From Clostridia bacterium (GTDB lineage: Bacteria > Bacillota > Clostridia > Oscillospirales > Acutalibacteraceae): 64,000 nt of DNA. The translations under genes and the position numbers were made by a program. Under the pieces are notes generated by a model. That model ran no database searches. It was not told where the DNA came from and saw only the letters and a list, made by a program, of their open reading frames with translations. This document shows, piece by piece, positions 16,145-25,633 of the stretch. Each line of letters begins with the position of its first letter. The stretch's first letter is position 1. Where the stretch lies: NCBI GenBank assembly GCA_900752115.1, contig CAADUC010000108.1:1-64000 (forward strand). Direction: 5' to 3'.

Positions 16145-17893
16145 TCACCTCCGTTTCTGTTTCCTGCGCCGGGCCGCATAAGTCCGCTCGTCGCCCGCCT
16201 TGATGAACGCCAGCATTCCCCAAACGGAAACCATGCTCGATCCTCCCGCGCTGACAAAGGGGAGCGTCACGCCCGTCAGCGGCAGAACATCCACAACGCC
16301 GAATACATTCAGACAGGCCTGGAACAGGAGCAGTCCCGCCGCGGAGCATGCGGCGATGGAGTAGAAGGTGGAGCGGCTGCGCGTCGCGTCGGAACGGGCG
16401 CACAGGACAAGCATGGCAATCGCGCACACCACCACAACAGCCATCACCATGCCCAGCTCCTCCCAGAGCATGCCGAACACAAGATCGCTGTCCGCAGCAA
16501 AAACGGGATTCGCGCTCCGTCCGCCGCCAAGCTTGCCGTTGCCGATCCCCATACCGAACAATCCGCCGCTTGCGCCGTACGAGAGCACGCGCACCTGCTG
16601 ATACCCCTGGCTTTCATTCACATAGTCCCATACATGCCGCCAGCCCTGAAAACGGCTCAGAACATAGGGACGGAATTTCAAAATCAGGAATGCGCCAAAC
16701 ACAGCGGCGGCAATGGCCAGAACAATGGTCCGAATGCTGCCGGAACGCATAAAGGAAATAAACAGAAAGGTCACAAAAAACACACAGGCTGTGCCGAAAT
16801 CCTTCATAAGAAACAAACTCAAAAGACAGACGCCCGTGAACACAAGAAATCCCGTCAGATTCTGCTTCGTCTGCAGGCGATCCAGCGTCGCCGCGCCGAC
16901 AAAAACAAAGGCAACCTTGATGAATTCAGAAGGCTGCACGGAAACCGGACCGATTCGGATCCAGTTTCCCGCTCCGTGTACCGCGGTTGCAAAGACAAGA
17001 TTCACGGCAAAGAGAAGAATGGCCGCGCCGCCAATCCACGGACGGAACTTCGTGACACGATCGAGATCCCCCATAAACCAGATCAGAAAAACAAAGAGAA
17101 GAATTCCCATCAGCATCGTCAGAAGCTGCATATAGACGTTGCTCATGGTGGAGTCCACGATGGCCCACATGCCGGGAGCCTCCTGCCCCTCACCAAGCTC
17201 TCCACGCATGCCGGACAGAAGCATGATCCCTGTCCCGGCCAGGAGAAAGGCAATCGTCTCCAACTCAAAGCTGACGTGGTCCAGCCCTTTCATTGAGTAG
17301 AGATACAGCCCCCACTCCATCACCGGGATCGCCAGAAACGGCATCACAGGCAGAAAGGAAAACTCTCCCCCGCCGAAACAGGCCTGCAGGAGGAGAAAGA
17401 ACTGAATCACACTGACGGTAACAAGCAGGCCAAACGGCGAAGCCGCATGGCGCACCCGCCGCTGCTGCTGCGGAAGCCTTGCCTCGCTTGTCCGCTTGAG
17501 CATCAGCGAAGTAGAGCCCAGCGTGATCACGTCCCCGGGAGAAACGGCGGACTGATGAATCAGCCTCCCGTTAACGCGCGTACCGGCCTTGGAATCCGTA
17601 TCCGTTACAAACCAGCCGCTCTCACGCCGCATCAGCACGGCATGATCCCGGCTTGCCGTCGGGTCCGAAAGGACCACATCGCAGCTGCGGCTGCGGCCGA
17701 TGGAATTTTCCCAGTACAGAACGGGAACCGTCTCCTTGGTGACGGTGTTCTGCAGGACAATGACAGGTTCCTCGCGCCGCCTTCCCGCTTTGATGGAATG
17801 AAACGCACGCACGAGAACATAAATGGAGAGCAGAGGGATCAGAATCCGCAGCACATAGAGCAGGGAATCCTGAAAAGATTGCCACTCCGGCAT
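16145..17893 (-). CDS. FHA domain - FtsW/RodA/SpoVE fusion protein
   Basis: 582 residues. Order: a membrane segment (13-31), a forkhead-associated domain (about 58-133) with the phosphothreonine-binding residues GRS 66-68, SRDH 81-84 and NG 108-109, then a SEDS polytopic domain from about 155 to 575. The SEDS part carries QPSEFIKVAF, the DFGTACVFFVTFLF block and LPFVSAGGSSM, all typical of FtsW/RodA glycan polymerases. The FHA domain should be cytoplasmic and could dock a phosphorylated partner of a PASTA Ser/Thr kinase. It is followed at once by its likely transpeptidase partner. The fusion is seen directly; kinase control is inferred. Confidence 0.93.
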   Translation of the reverse strand: MPEWQSFQDSLLYVLRILIPLLSIYVLVRAFHSIKAGRRREEPVIVLQNTVTKETVPVLYWENSIGRSRSCDVVLSDPTASRDHAVLMRRESGWFVTDTDSKAGTRVNGRLIHQSAVSPGDVITLGSTSLMLKRTSEARLPQQQRRVRHAASPFGLLVTVSVIQFFLLLQACFGGGEFSFLPVMPFLAIPVMEWGLYLYSMKGLDHVSFELETIAFLLAGTGIMLLSGMRGELGEGQEAPGMWAIVDSTMSNVYMQLLTMLMGILLFVFLIWFMGDLDRVTKFRPWIGGAAILLFAVNLVFATAVHGAGNWIRIGPVSVQPSEFIKVAFVFVGAATLDRLQTKQNLTGFLVFTGVCLLSLFLMKDFGTACVFFVTFLFISFMRSGSIRTIVLAIAAAVFGAFLILKFRPYVLSRFQGWRHVWDYVNESQGYQQVRVLSYGASGGLFGMGIGNGKLGGGRSANPVFAADSDLVFGMLWEELGMVMAVVVVCAIAMLVLCARSDATRSRSTFYSIAACSAAGLLLFQACLNVFGVVDVLPLTGVTLPFVSAGGSSMVSVWGMLAFIKAGDERTYAARRRKQKRR

Positions 17894-18112
17894 CGCGGAG
17901 TCACCTCCTATCAGTCAAATCGCGGCAGAGCTGCCGCACTGCAATCGAAAAAGCCGCCCGGCACGGCGGCAGAGATATTTTGCCGCAAGATCGAACAGCC
18001 GCCCCGGCATAACCACCGCATGGGGACGTCTGCAGGCCGACGGACAGTACATGTGAGCACATCCAACGCCGCGGGAACAGGAAAAGATACTGCGCCCCCA
18101 ACAAACGACGCC

Positions 18113-18970
18113 TCACAGCAGCCGGAGCGCCCGCATCAAACCGGGCAGCTCCTCTTCAAAATTGACGCCGAAGCGCGGATCGGACCCGGACAGACTGGTA
18201 CGCAAAATGGATCGGCTGACAAAATCAGCGGCCGCCTGCATCGCGTCCCGCAGCGGGAGCTCCCGCAGCAATCCTGCCAAAAGCGCCGCCCCGAAAAGGT
18301 CTCCCGTACCGTGAAAATGCCCTTCCACACGCGGAGCAGCAGCAAAACCGATCTCCTCCGTCTCCGTGTCATAGCATGCCGCGCCGATCGCATCATCCGA
18401 CGAAACGACGCCCGTAAGAACAACACAGCGCGGCCCCAGCGCAGCCAGCCGGGGCAGAAGAGCCTTCGCCTCCTCCCTTGTGGGAAGGCCGGGCCGCGGT
18501 TCCTCCCCGAGAAGAAGAGCCGCCTCCGTTGCATTCGGCAAAATCAAATCCGCCGAGCAGCAGAATGCCGCCATCGCCTTCGCCGTCTCCTGCGAGATGC
18601 CGCTGTAAAGCCTGCCGTTGTCACCGAGAGCGGGATCGGCAAGAAAAATCGTCTCCGGACGGCGCAAAACACGCACCAGCTCCCTGCAGGCGTCAATCTG
18701 ACCGGGAGACGACATGTAGCCGGTATAAATGGCGTCGAAGGAGAGCGACAGCTCGCTCCACTGGCGTGCAAACGCCCGCACGCCATGAGTGAAATCCTCG
18801 TGAAATACACCGGGCAGACCGCCCGTGTGCGAGCTCAGCACAGCCGTCGGCACAGCGCTCGCAGCAATTCCCGCCGCAGAAAGAACAGGAAGAATCACTG
18901 TGAGCGAACATTTGCCGAAGCCCGAGAGATCATGAACGGCAGCCGCTGTTTTCTGCACGGCGCGCCTCAC
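18113..18970 (-). CDS. pyridoxal/pyridoxamine kinase-like protein (PfkB superfamily)
   Basis: The 285-residue ribokinase-superfamily protein begins with VHDLSGFGKCSLTV and has TGYMSSPGQI, DPALGDNGRLY and the C-terminal anion hole HGTGDLFGAALL. These are features of PdxK/PdxY vitamin B6 kinases. It starts with GTG, which overlaps the stop of the beta-helix gene upstream (GTGA). It probably phosphorylates pyridoxal or pyridoxamine; related kinases accept hydroxymethylpyrimidine, so substrate is not fixed by sequence. Confidence 0.88.
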   Translation of the reverse strand: MRRAVQKTAAAVHDLSGFGKCSLTVILPVLSAAGIAASAVPTAVLSSHTGGLPGVFHEDFTHGVRAFARQWSELSLSFDAIYTGYMSSPGQIDACRELVRVLRRPETIFLADPALGDNGRLYSGISQETAKAMAAFCCSADLILPNATEAALLLGEEPRPGLPTREEAKALLPRLAALGPRCVVLTGVVSSDDAIGAACYDTETEEIGFAAAPRVEGHFHGTGDLFGAALLAGLLRELPLRDAMQAAADFVSRSILRTSLSGSDPRFGVNFEEELPGLMRALRLL

Positions 18971-19632
18971 ACCTTTGCGGCAATCTCGCCGGGACGCTTG
19001 AAAATATGACCGGCTGGCACCAGACCGCGTACCATCGAAAGCGGATATACATTGCTGTGGCGGCCGATCACCGTGCCGGGATTGAGCCCAGAGCCGCAGC
19101 CAACCTCGACGAAATCACCGAGCATGGCGCCCATCTTTTTAAGACCCGTCGCAATCTCCTCTTTGCCGTCGCGTACCACAACAAGCGTCTTGTCGCTCTT
19201 CACGTTTGAGGTAATGGAACCCGCGCCCATATGGGATTTGTAGCCCAGAATCGAGTCCCCGACATAGTTGTAATGCGGCACCTGCACATTATCAAAAAGG
19301 ATCACATTCTTGAGCTCCGTCGAGTTGCCGACGACGCAGTCGGCTCCGACGAGCGCCTTACCGCGGATAAACGCGCCGGGACGCACCTCCGTGCGGGGCC
19401 CAATGATGGCGGGACCTGCAATGTAGGTATTGGGATAAACCTTGGCAGACTTCGCGATCCAGACGTTCTCCGAAGGACGATCATACTCCTCCTCCGAAAG
19501 CGTTTTGCCAAGCTCAAGGATGAAGTCTCCAATCCCGGAGAGCGCCTCCCAGGGGTATTCCCATGTGCTCAGCAGCGGGGCCGCCTGCGTATGCGTAAGG
19601 TCATAGAGATTGACAATCTTTGCTTCTTCCAT
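18967..19632 (-). CDS. left-handed beta-helix (GlmU C-terminal-like) acyltransferase-family protein
   Basis: About 221 residues. The centre consists of hexapeptide repeats (IAKSAKVYPNTYIAGPAIIG onward, then the AFIRGKALVGADCVVGNSTE block), which form a left-handed beta-helix as in the acetyltransferase half of GlmU. No uridylyltransferase domain is present. The start at 19632 follows AGGAGG; a longer in-frame reading to 19782 lacks a site. Such free-standing proteins are often called UDP-N-acetylglucosamine pyrophosphorylase-like; the acyl acceptor is unknown. Confidence 0.85.
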   Translation of the reverse strand: MEEAKIVNLYDLTHTQAAPLLSTWEYPWEALSGIGDFILELGKTLSEEEYDRPSENVWIAKSAKVYPNTYIAGPAIIGPRTEVRPGAFIRGKALVGADCVVGNSTELKNVILFDNVQVPHYNYVGDSILGYKSHMGAGSITSNVKSDKTLVVVRDGKEEIATGLKKMGAMLGDFVEVGCGSGLNPGTVIGRHSNVYPLSMVRGLVPAGHIFKRPGEIAAKV

Positions 19633-19817
19633 AAAACGATTCCTCCTGATGCGGCCAATTTCTCTCCGCAATGCGAAAAAGAAACTGTGCCGGACAATTG
19701 AATTTGGGAAAACGGAAAACATGCCGTTTCCTTCCGGCAGACATGCTTCCGGGAACTCACGGAGACAACCGGCAGACAGCAAGACCGAACGGCCGCCGGA
19801 TCAAAACGCCGCAAGCT

Positions 19818-20690
19818 TCACTTGGATTCTGCAGCGTTCTTTTTCTGCCGCTCCTCCTTCGCCGGCAGACAGAGAGCCGCCAAGCCTTCCAGCCTCGCCA
19901 TGTGGTAGCGGCGGATGATCTCCCGCTCCTGATCGGGAAGGCGGTCGTTTTCCGGGGACTGCAGAAACTGAACGCTCCCCAGTTCCTGAGAAAACTCCCG
20001 GAAAGAAGAGAGGCGGCATGAAATACGAAAAATTTCCTCGTCGCTGCCTCGGAGAAGCCTTCGCTCGGAAACATAAGCCTCAATGCTGCGGGCCAGACGC
20101 TCCGTCTGCGCGGCCAATTCCTTACACGGAGCCGGAGCGCCCGCGCGTGCAGCGTGCAGCGCCTGGGCGGCAACGGCGCAGAGCGCTTCATAGTTTTCAC
20201 GGACCTCCCCGGCGTAATGATGCGGCATCACAATCAGATTCACGGTAAGGGCAACCAGAATGCCAATCAAAGCGTCCGCGGCACAGGTAAGGGCATGCTG
20301 CCAGTAAAAGCCGCTCGGCGGCGTCAGCATCACGGAAAACAAGGTGAGCTCCGAGAGCAGAACGCCTCTCTCCAGCTTCAGCAAAACACAAACATAGAGT
20401 GTAATAATGACGCCAATTCCACACAATCCAGCGTTCCCATGCCCCGCATAGGAAAACAGCAGTCCGACCACAGCACCGATCAAAATCCCCGCTGCGCCGT
20501 CTCTGGCGGTGCGCAGGGAAAAATCAATGGATTTTTCCATCACAGCCACGGCGGCAATCGCCGAGGCAAGCGGCTGACCGAACGGAAGCGCATAGGAAAT
20601 CAGCAGACAAAGCGTAACAGCCATCCCTGTTTTGACAACGCGGAGACCGGGTCCAAGCTTTCGGCCAACAGGCCGATCTGTCGGCTTCAC
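19818..20690 (-). CDS. aromatic acid exporter (ArAE/FUSC)-family membrane protein
   Basis: About 290 residues from a GTG start at 20690, which has GGAGGG 7 nt upstream and overlaps the stop of the HAD gene by 4 bp (GTGA). The N-terminal half has several membrane segments (MAVTLCLLISYALPFG, AAGILIGAVVGLLFS, ALIGILVALTVNLIVMP) and carries the family pattern seen in DUF939/ArAE_1 proteins. The C-terminal half is soluble and helical. Transport function is inferred from the fold only. Confidence 0.82.
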   Translation of the reverse strand: MKPTDRPVGRKLGPGLRVVKTGMAVTLCLLISYALPFGQPLASAIAAVAVMEKSIDFSLRTARDGAAGILIGAVVGLLFSYAGHGNAGLCGIGVIITLYVCVLLKLERGVLLSELTLFSVMLTPPSGFYWQHALTCAADALIGILVALTVNLIVMPHHYAGEVRENYEALCAVAAQALHAARAGAPAPCKELAAQTERLARSIEAYVSERRLLRGSDEEIFRISCRLSSFREFSQELGSVQFLQSPENDRLPDQEREIIRRYHMARLEGLAALCLPAKEERQKKNAAESK

Positions 20691-21361
20691 TTTCGTCCCT
20701 CCACGCCGGCCAAAGGCAGCAGCTCTTCCGGACAGGCGGCCAACGTACATGCGCCATGCTCCAGGAGCTCTTCCCTGTCCCGGAATCCCCACAGAACGCC
20801 CACCGTCCGCATACCGGCCGCACGCCCCGTATCCATATCAACGCCACTGTCTCCAATGTACAGGCACTGTGCCGGTTCCACGCCGAGTTCACGCGCAATC
20901 AGAAGAGGAGCATCCGGAGCAGGCTTACAGGGGATCCCCTCCCGCTGGCCGTAATACACGTCGAAAAGGCCGGCCGGAAAGAGCGCCTCCACAACGGATC
21001 GCGTATCCCGATCCGGCTTGTTCGAGCAGACAGCCAGCTGAATTCCTGACGCTCTCAGCGTTTGCAGCGCCTCGAGCATTCCGGGATACTGCGTCACGTC
21101 CTTCAGAGGATCTGCGGCATATAAAGCATCGTATTCAGAGCGCAGACGGGCGACGTCCTCCTCCGAATAACTCCCGGCAACACGCGCAAGCATACGCCGC
21201 ATCAGGCGATCCGCACCGTTTCCAACCAGGAACCGGTATTCCGCGGCGGGAAGAATGGGCGGAAAACCGCAGCGGCGCAGCGCCTCGTTGGCAAAACCTG
21301 CGATCGAGTTCAGCGTATTGGCGAGGGTGCCGTCGAGATCAAAAACACAAAGTTGAACCAT
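20687..21361 (-). CDS. HAD-superfamily phosphatase, phosphoglycolate-phosphatase-like
   Basis: The 224-residue protein has HAD motif I FDLDGTLANT at the N-terminus, motif II in AVCSNKPD, the motif III lysine in CKPAPD, and motif IV YIGDSGVDMDTG. A helical cap sits between I and II, as in the Gph/PGP subgroup. The physiological substrate cannot be read from sequence. It lies 31 bp after the flippase and overlaps the ArAE gene by 4 bp. Confidence 0.92.
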   Translation of the reverse strand: MVQLCVFDLDGTLANTLNSIAGFANEALRRCGFPPILPAAEYRFLVGNGADRLMRRMLARVAGSYSEEDVARLRSEYDALYAADPLKDVTQYPGMLEALQTLRASGIQLAVCSNKPDRDTRSVVEALFPAGLFDVYYGQREGIPCKPAPDAPLLIARELGVEPAQCLYIGDSGVDMDTGRAAGMRTVGVLWGFRDREELLEHGACTLAACPEELLPLAGVEGRK

Positions 21362-21392
21362 GGTTCCAGCTCCCTTGCAGCGCAGCGGAGCC

Positions 21393-22835
21393 TCACGCCT
21401 GTCCGGCGGAGGAGCCTCCTCTGTGCAGGATTTTTTTCACACTTTCAAGGATCTCTTTCATATTGAGCACAAGCATCAGCGCTGTCAGCAAAACCTGCCA
21501 GAGGATCCACAGAGGAACCTCAAAGATCATGAGAAGCGCCTGCCCCATCAGCAAAAGAGTATTGACCGTAAGTCTCAAGGTGCTGATACGCATGCGCACA
21601 TATCGCTTGGTATCCACCATTCGAATAAGGAAAACCACGACATAGCTGATGAGCATGGCCAGCGCGGAGCCATTCACACCCCACCAAGGAATCAGCAGCA
21701 AATTCATACCAATGTTGACGCCCGCACCGACGATGGCAGTCATAAGCGAGTGCATGCTCTTTTTCTCCATCATATAGATGCTGCCGAGAAAATTGACCAG
21801 GCAGGTAAAAACCGTAGCCACGACAAGCAGAGGAATGTATTGCCACGACGTATAGTAATCCGACGCCACCAGAATCCGCGTGATCACCTTGCTGAACAGA
21901 ATCACGCCGGAAGCCGCCATAAACATCAGCGCATAATAAGCGGTAAACACTTTCGTAAAGAAGCGGTTTTTCCCTTTTTTCTCCGTAACCGCGCTCATCT
22001 GCCAGGCGTCCATGAAGATACCGGAAACCAGCACAATCAGATTCGGCACCTTATAAGCTGCCACATACAGTCCGGCGTCCGTCTGGCTCATCATGGCGGC
22101 AATGAGGAAGCGGTTGGAGATGTTGGTAATCCACCAGAAAATAGTATTCGGCACCATCGGGATGGAATACTTGAGCATGGCAAAGGGAACGGCGCGATCC
22201 ATCCGCATCGGCCGCAGAAAACGCAGATTTTTTGTCGTCACCGCCAGGAAAATGACGGAACACGCATCAGAGGTAATAATGGCAGAAATGTAGCCAACCA
22301 CGCCCATCTGGAAAACCATCACGTAAAGGCAGGAAAAGAGAACCGTCGTAAAGGTACTCAAAATCCCGTCAACCGCAAACAAGCGAACCATTCCGCGGGC
22401 ACGCGTAAACTGCGAAAAGAGCGAACGCATGGAAGATGTTCCCACAAAGCAAACCAAATACATCATATACTTTGAGACGTACTTTGGCTCTATGTCCATG
22501 ATCTCCATCACAGGGGTCAATGTGGGAACGATCACCGGCTGAAGCACCATCAACAGCAAAAAGCCAAACAGAATCGTAAAAAATCCTGTAGTAAAGACGT
22601 CGCTTTTTTTCACGCTGTTATCCAGTCCAAAGCGAATGATGGCATTGATGATACCGAGCGTCGCAAGAGGCAGGAGCAGATTGCCCATGTCCACGATCAT
22701 ATTGGTGATACTGAATTCCGCCGGCGTGAGCGCATACGACAGCAGCGGCGTGAGCAAAAAGCTCAGCACCTTGGAGCTGAAAGTACCGATCGCGAAAATG
22801 AGGGTATTCGAAATCAGCCGTTTATACTTATTCAA
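21393..22835 (-). CDS. polysaccharide flippase (MOP/Wzx-like superfamily)
   Basis: The 480-residue integral membrane protein has roughly a dozen or more hydrophobic segments and begins LISNTLIFAIGTFSSKVLSF, typical of Wzx/SpoVB-type flippases. It starts with TTG, preceded by GAGGA. It probably flips a lipid-linked saccharide across the membrane. No glycosyltransferase genes surround it, so the substrate cannot be inferred from context. A strong promoter lies about 180 bp upstream, giving a long leader of about 170 nt. Confidence 0.88.
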   Translation of the reverse strand: MNKYKRLISNTLIFAIGTFSSKVLSFLLTPLLSYALTPAEFSITNMIVDMGNLLLPLATLGIINAIIRFGLDNSVKKSDVFTTGFFTILFGFLLLMVLQPVIVPTLTPVMEIMDIEPKYVSKYMMYLVCFVGTSSMRSLFSQFTRARGMVRLFAVDGILSTFTTVLFSCLYVMVFQMGVVGYISAIITSDACSVIFLAVTTKNLRFLRPMRMDRAVPFAMLKYSIPMVPNTIFWWITNISNRFLIAAMMSQTDAGLYVAAYKVPNLIVLVSGIFMDAWQMSAVTEKKGKNRFFTKVFTAYYALMFMAASGVILFSKVITRILVASDYYTSWQYIPLLVVATVFTCLVNFLGSIYMMEKKSMHSLMTAIVGAGVNIGMNLLLIPWWGVNGSALAMLISYVVVFLIRMVDTKRYVRMRISTLRLTVNTLLLMGQALLMIFEVPLWILWQVLLTALMLVLNMKEILESVKKILHRGGSSAGQA

Positions 22836-23014
22836 CGCAATTCCTCAGTTCGTGTTAAATTTCCCGGGGAATCCTCCCCGAAGGGCTGTTCCATTCTGTT
22901 TCAAATCTGTTTCGCGAGCCGCCGGACGGCTTCTGCGCCAGACACAGGGCACCGCGCAGAGCTTTCTCCTGCAGATCTTTCGCCTGCAGGCGGCTTGTGA
23001 GATCCAATGAAGGT

Positions 23015-23043
23015 ATTATAGCTTTTTCCGCCCGGAAATGCAA
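23015..23043 (-). promoter_or_regulatory. promoter of the flippase gene
   Basis: On the minus strand TTGCAT (23043-23038) and TATAAT (23020-23015) have 17-bp spacing. Confidence 0.82.
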
Positions 23044-23100
23044 ATCGCCGTATTTTCTCCCGGGACAGCACGAAAAACGGCATATTTCCGGCCAATTTGC

Positions 23101-23125
23101 AGTATACAACTAATCTAGTATACAA
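23101..23125. repeat. AGTATACAA direct repeat with GTATAC palindromes
   Basis: AGTATACAA occurs at 23101-23109 and 23117-23125, 16 bp apart. It lies between the end of recQ and the flippase promoter, about 60-85 bp upstream of the -35. Each copy contains the palindrome GTATAC. This looks like a tandem activator or repressor site. Confidence 0.45.
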
Positions 23126-23177
23126 AAAACAGATGGAAAAAGCCGGTATATTCCATGGAAAAATCGTAAAGAAACCG

Positions 23178-25043
23178 TTAATTTTCTCCACGCTCCTGCG
23201 CATAGTCACGCAGCAGCTGCAGGACCTCGGCGCCATACCGCTCCAATTTTGCACGTCCAACGCCATTCACCGTAAGAAGCGCTTCTTCCGTCAGCGGAAG
23301 ATAACCCGCCATTTCCCGCAAAGCGCGATCGGTAAAAACAACATAAGCCGGAACGCCGAGACGGCGTGCAAGACGGGCGCGAAGCGCGCGCAGCTGTTCG
23401 TAAAGCTCCGGACGTTCCGTCATTTCTCCCTTGCTCTCTTCCTGCTTTCGCTTGCGTTCCCGCCTCGCAGCAAACGGCTCTTCCTTTGGGAAAGGCAGGA
23501 AAATGCTGTCTCCGCTTTCCAGGCTCTCTCGTCCTGCCTCCGTCAGCATCAGAACAGGATACTCCCCGTCGGAAAGCGCAAGCAGTCCCCTTCCGATCAG
23601 GCGGTGGATAAGATCCAGAACGGAACCGCCTGAAAGCCCGGCAAGTGCTCCGTACTGGGGAAGCTGATCCAGAGAACGGCGGCGCACCGTCTCATTCTTC
23701 TCCCCCGTTTTCCCTCCCTGGAGAATGGCGGCGATCGTCGTTTTTCCATAACCGCGCCCGCAGGCCCTTACGCAGGAGAGAACGGCTGCCGCCTCGTGCG
23801 TAACGTCACGAAGCTCGCCCTGTTCAAGACAATTCCCGCAGTTTTCGCACCGCTCGGGCGCCGCTTCTCCGAAGTAGCGCAAAATGTATGCGCGCAGACA
23901 GCCGCCTGTAAAACAGTAAAATGTCATTTTTTTCAGGCGTTCCTCATCAAGCTTGCGAACACGTTCCCGTTCTTCGTCGGTGAGCTCCTCATTTTCGTTT
24001 GCCGAGTTTTCTATTAAAAGCCGGTTGGTCACAACATCCTGTCCGGAATAGAGGAGCACACACCGCGCGGCGGAACCGTCCCGTCCCGCGCGCCCTGCCT
24101 CCTGGTAATAGCCTTCCATGTTTTTCGGCATATTATAATGTACAACCATGGAAACATTCGACTTATCGATCCCCATCCCAAAGGCGTTCGTCGCTATCAT
24201 CACAGACGCTCTGTCATAGATAAAGTCATCCTGATTTTTTCGCCGCTCCTCATCGGACAGGCCTGCGTGATACCGCACGGCCTCTACACCCTGTGCACGC
24301 AGCCGCTCACAGACCTCTTCCACCGTGCGGCGCGTCAGGCAATAGACAATCACACTTTGCCCTTCCTCCTGCCGCACAAGAGAAAGAAGAGCGGAAAACT
24401 TATCCGCAGGCTTTTTTACCTCAAAGCAGAGATTCGGCCTGTCAAAGCCGGTACACACCGACACGGGATTTTTCAGACCGAGAAGAGAAACAATATCGCG
24501 GCGCACCTGCGCCGTGGCCGTTGCGGTGAAAGCGCCCACCGGCGGCCGCTTGGGCAAGGATTCGATGAATTCCCGGATTTTCAGATAACTCGGTCGAAAA
24601 TCCTGCCCCCATTGAGAAACACAGTGCGCCTCATCTACTGCCACCAGAGAAATCGGAAGCCGCTCCGCGACGCGCAGAAAGCTCTCTGTGAGCAGACGTT
24701 CCGGCGCCACGTAAATAATTTTATACCAGCCCTGCGAGGCGCGTTCCAGCGCAAGACGGAACTGCCCCGGCGTCAAAGAACTGTTGAGGTACGCCGCCTT
24801 CACGCCCGACTGAATCAGGGAAGCGACCTGATCCTTCATCAGCGAAATCAGGGGCGACACCACAAGGGCTGCGCCGTCAAGCATCAGAGACGGCGTCTGG
24901 AAGCAAATGGACTTTCCCGCTCCGGTCGGCATCAGACCGAAAACATCCCGGCCCGCGAGCAGGCCGTCAACCAGCTCCTCCTGTCCGGGCCGAAAGGCGG
25001 AATATCCGAAATATTCTCTGAGTATCCTCAGCTTTTCCTGCAT
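23178..25043 (-). CDS. recQ: ATP-dependent DNA helicase RecQ
   Basis: The 621-residue superfamily 2 helicase carries Walker A MPTGAGKS (residues 38-45), DEAH at 137-140, and the helicase C block MGIDKSNVSMVVHY followed by YYQEAGRAGRDG. A four-cysteine zinc site (CFTGGC and CENCGNC) and a winged-helix RQC region follow, then a C-terminal HRDC domain (about 540-610). It unwinds DNA 3'-5' in recombinational repair. The start at 25043 begins MQEKLRILREYFGY with GGAG upstream; an earlier in-frame start at 25082 is less likely. Confidence 0.96.
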   Translation of the reverse strand: MQEKLRILREYFGYSAFRPGQEELVDGLLAGRDVFGLMPTGAGKSICFQTPSLMLDGAALVVSPLISLMKDQVASLIQSGVKAAYLNSSLTPGQFRLALERASQGWYKIIYVAPERLLTESFLRVAERLPISLVAVDEAHCVSQWGQDFRPSYLKIREFIESLPKRPPVGAFTATATAQVRRDIVSLLGLKNPVSVCTGFDRPNLCFEVKKPADKFSALLSLVRQEEGQSVIVYCLTRRTVEEVCERLRAQGVEAVRYHAGLSDEERRKNQDDFIYDRASVMIATNAFGMGIDKSNVSMVVHYNMPKNMEGYYQEAGRAGRDGSAARCVLLYSGQDVVTNRLLIENSANENEELTDEERERVRKLDEERLKKMTFYCFTGGCLRAYILRYFGEAAPERCENCGNCLEQGELRDVTHEAAAVLSCVRACGRGYGKTTIAAILQGGKTGEKNETVRRRSLDQLPQYGALAGLSGGSVLDLIHRLIGRGLLALSDGEYPVLMLTEAGRESLESGDSIFLPFPKEEPFAARRERKRKQEESKGEMTERPELYEQLRALRARLARRLGVPAYVVFTDRALREMAGYLPLTEEALLTVNGVGRAKLERYGAEVLQLLRDYAQERGEN

Positions 25044-25191
25044 GATCACAGCTCCATCTTGTATTTTTGCAAACGGCAGCACAGGAACGGACGGTTTGCG
25101 CTTTTCCAGTTTTAATTTGTTCTGTAAAAAAAACAGCTGTCATGCTATTCAGTCCGCTTTTCAAAAACAAGCATGCCTTACCGTTTCTTTT

Positions 25192-25220
25192 ATTATCCAC
25201 TTTTTTCCTGTATTTGTAAA
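25192..25220 (-). promoter_or_regulatory. probable recQ promoter
   Basis: On the minus strand TTTACA (25220-25215) and GATAAT (25197-25192) have 17-bp spacing. The leader to recQ would be about 145 nt. In the rest of 25044-25413 I see no gene and no clear plus-strand promoter. Confidence 0.55.
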
Positions 25221-25413
25221 GCCAATCGACCCTATTTGCTTTTCAAGAAGGAATCCATTTCCAAAAAAGACATTTTCCCCAATCCAACGCTCTCCCTGCC
25301 TGTTTTGCAGAGACGTCCAGTCATTGCCACGTCTAAACAAGGGTGCGCCGCACACAATAGAAGAGCGGCGCAAACTGCCGCAAACGCGTCCTGCAACGGA
25401 AGGAGAATACAAC

Positions 25414-25611
25414 ATGGCACATGGATTTCCTGAGGGACTTTTGTTCGCCATTGCGGAGAACCCCGCGGCGTCGGAGGCCTTCCGCACAATGGGGAGCGAC
25501 CAAAGGCAGGCTTTGTTCCTGCGAGCGCGTCAGGCAAGCAGCAAGGAGGAAATCCGCCGTCTTGCGGACAGCCTCGCTTCCTCCATCGACGAACATCCCC
25601 AGGCGTTCTGA
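25414..25611 (+). CDS. small protein of unknown function (65 aa)
   Basis: The ATG has AAGGAG 8 nt upstream. The protein is soluble and probably all-helical. Its core, NPAASEAFRTMGSDQRQALF, followed by a KEEIRRL segment, recalls the C-terminal helix pair of YdeI/OmdA-type proteins. That is only a weak resemblance, and I do not assign a function. It is the first of two tightly linked small genes and lies divergent from recQ. Confidence 0.72.
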   Translation: MAHGFPEGLLFAIAENPAASEAFRTMGSDQRQALFLRARQASSKEEIRRLADSLASSIDEHPQAF

Positions 25612-25633
25612 CGCGCCGGAAAGGAGAAACCTC

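Noticed and set aside
15374-17296. Plus-strand open frame of 640 codons
   Set aside because: Antisense to the PBP and FtsW-like genes; the product is low-complexity and Arg/His-rich with no family features.
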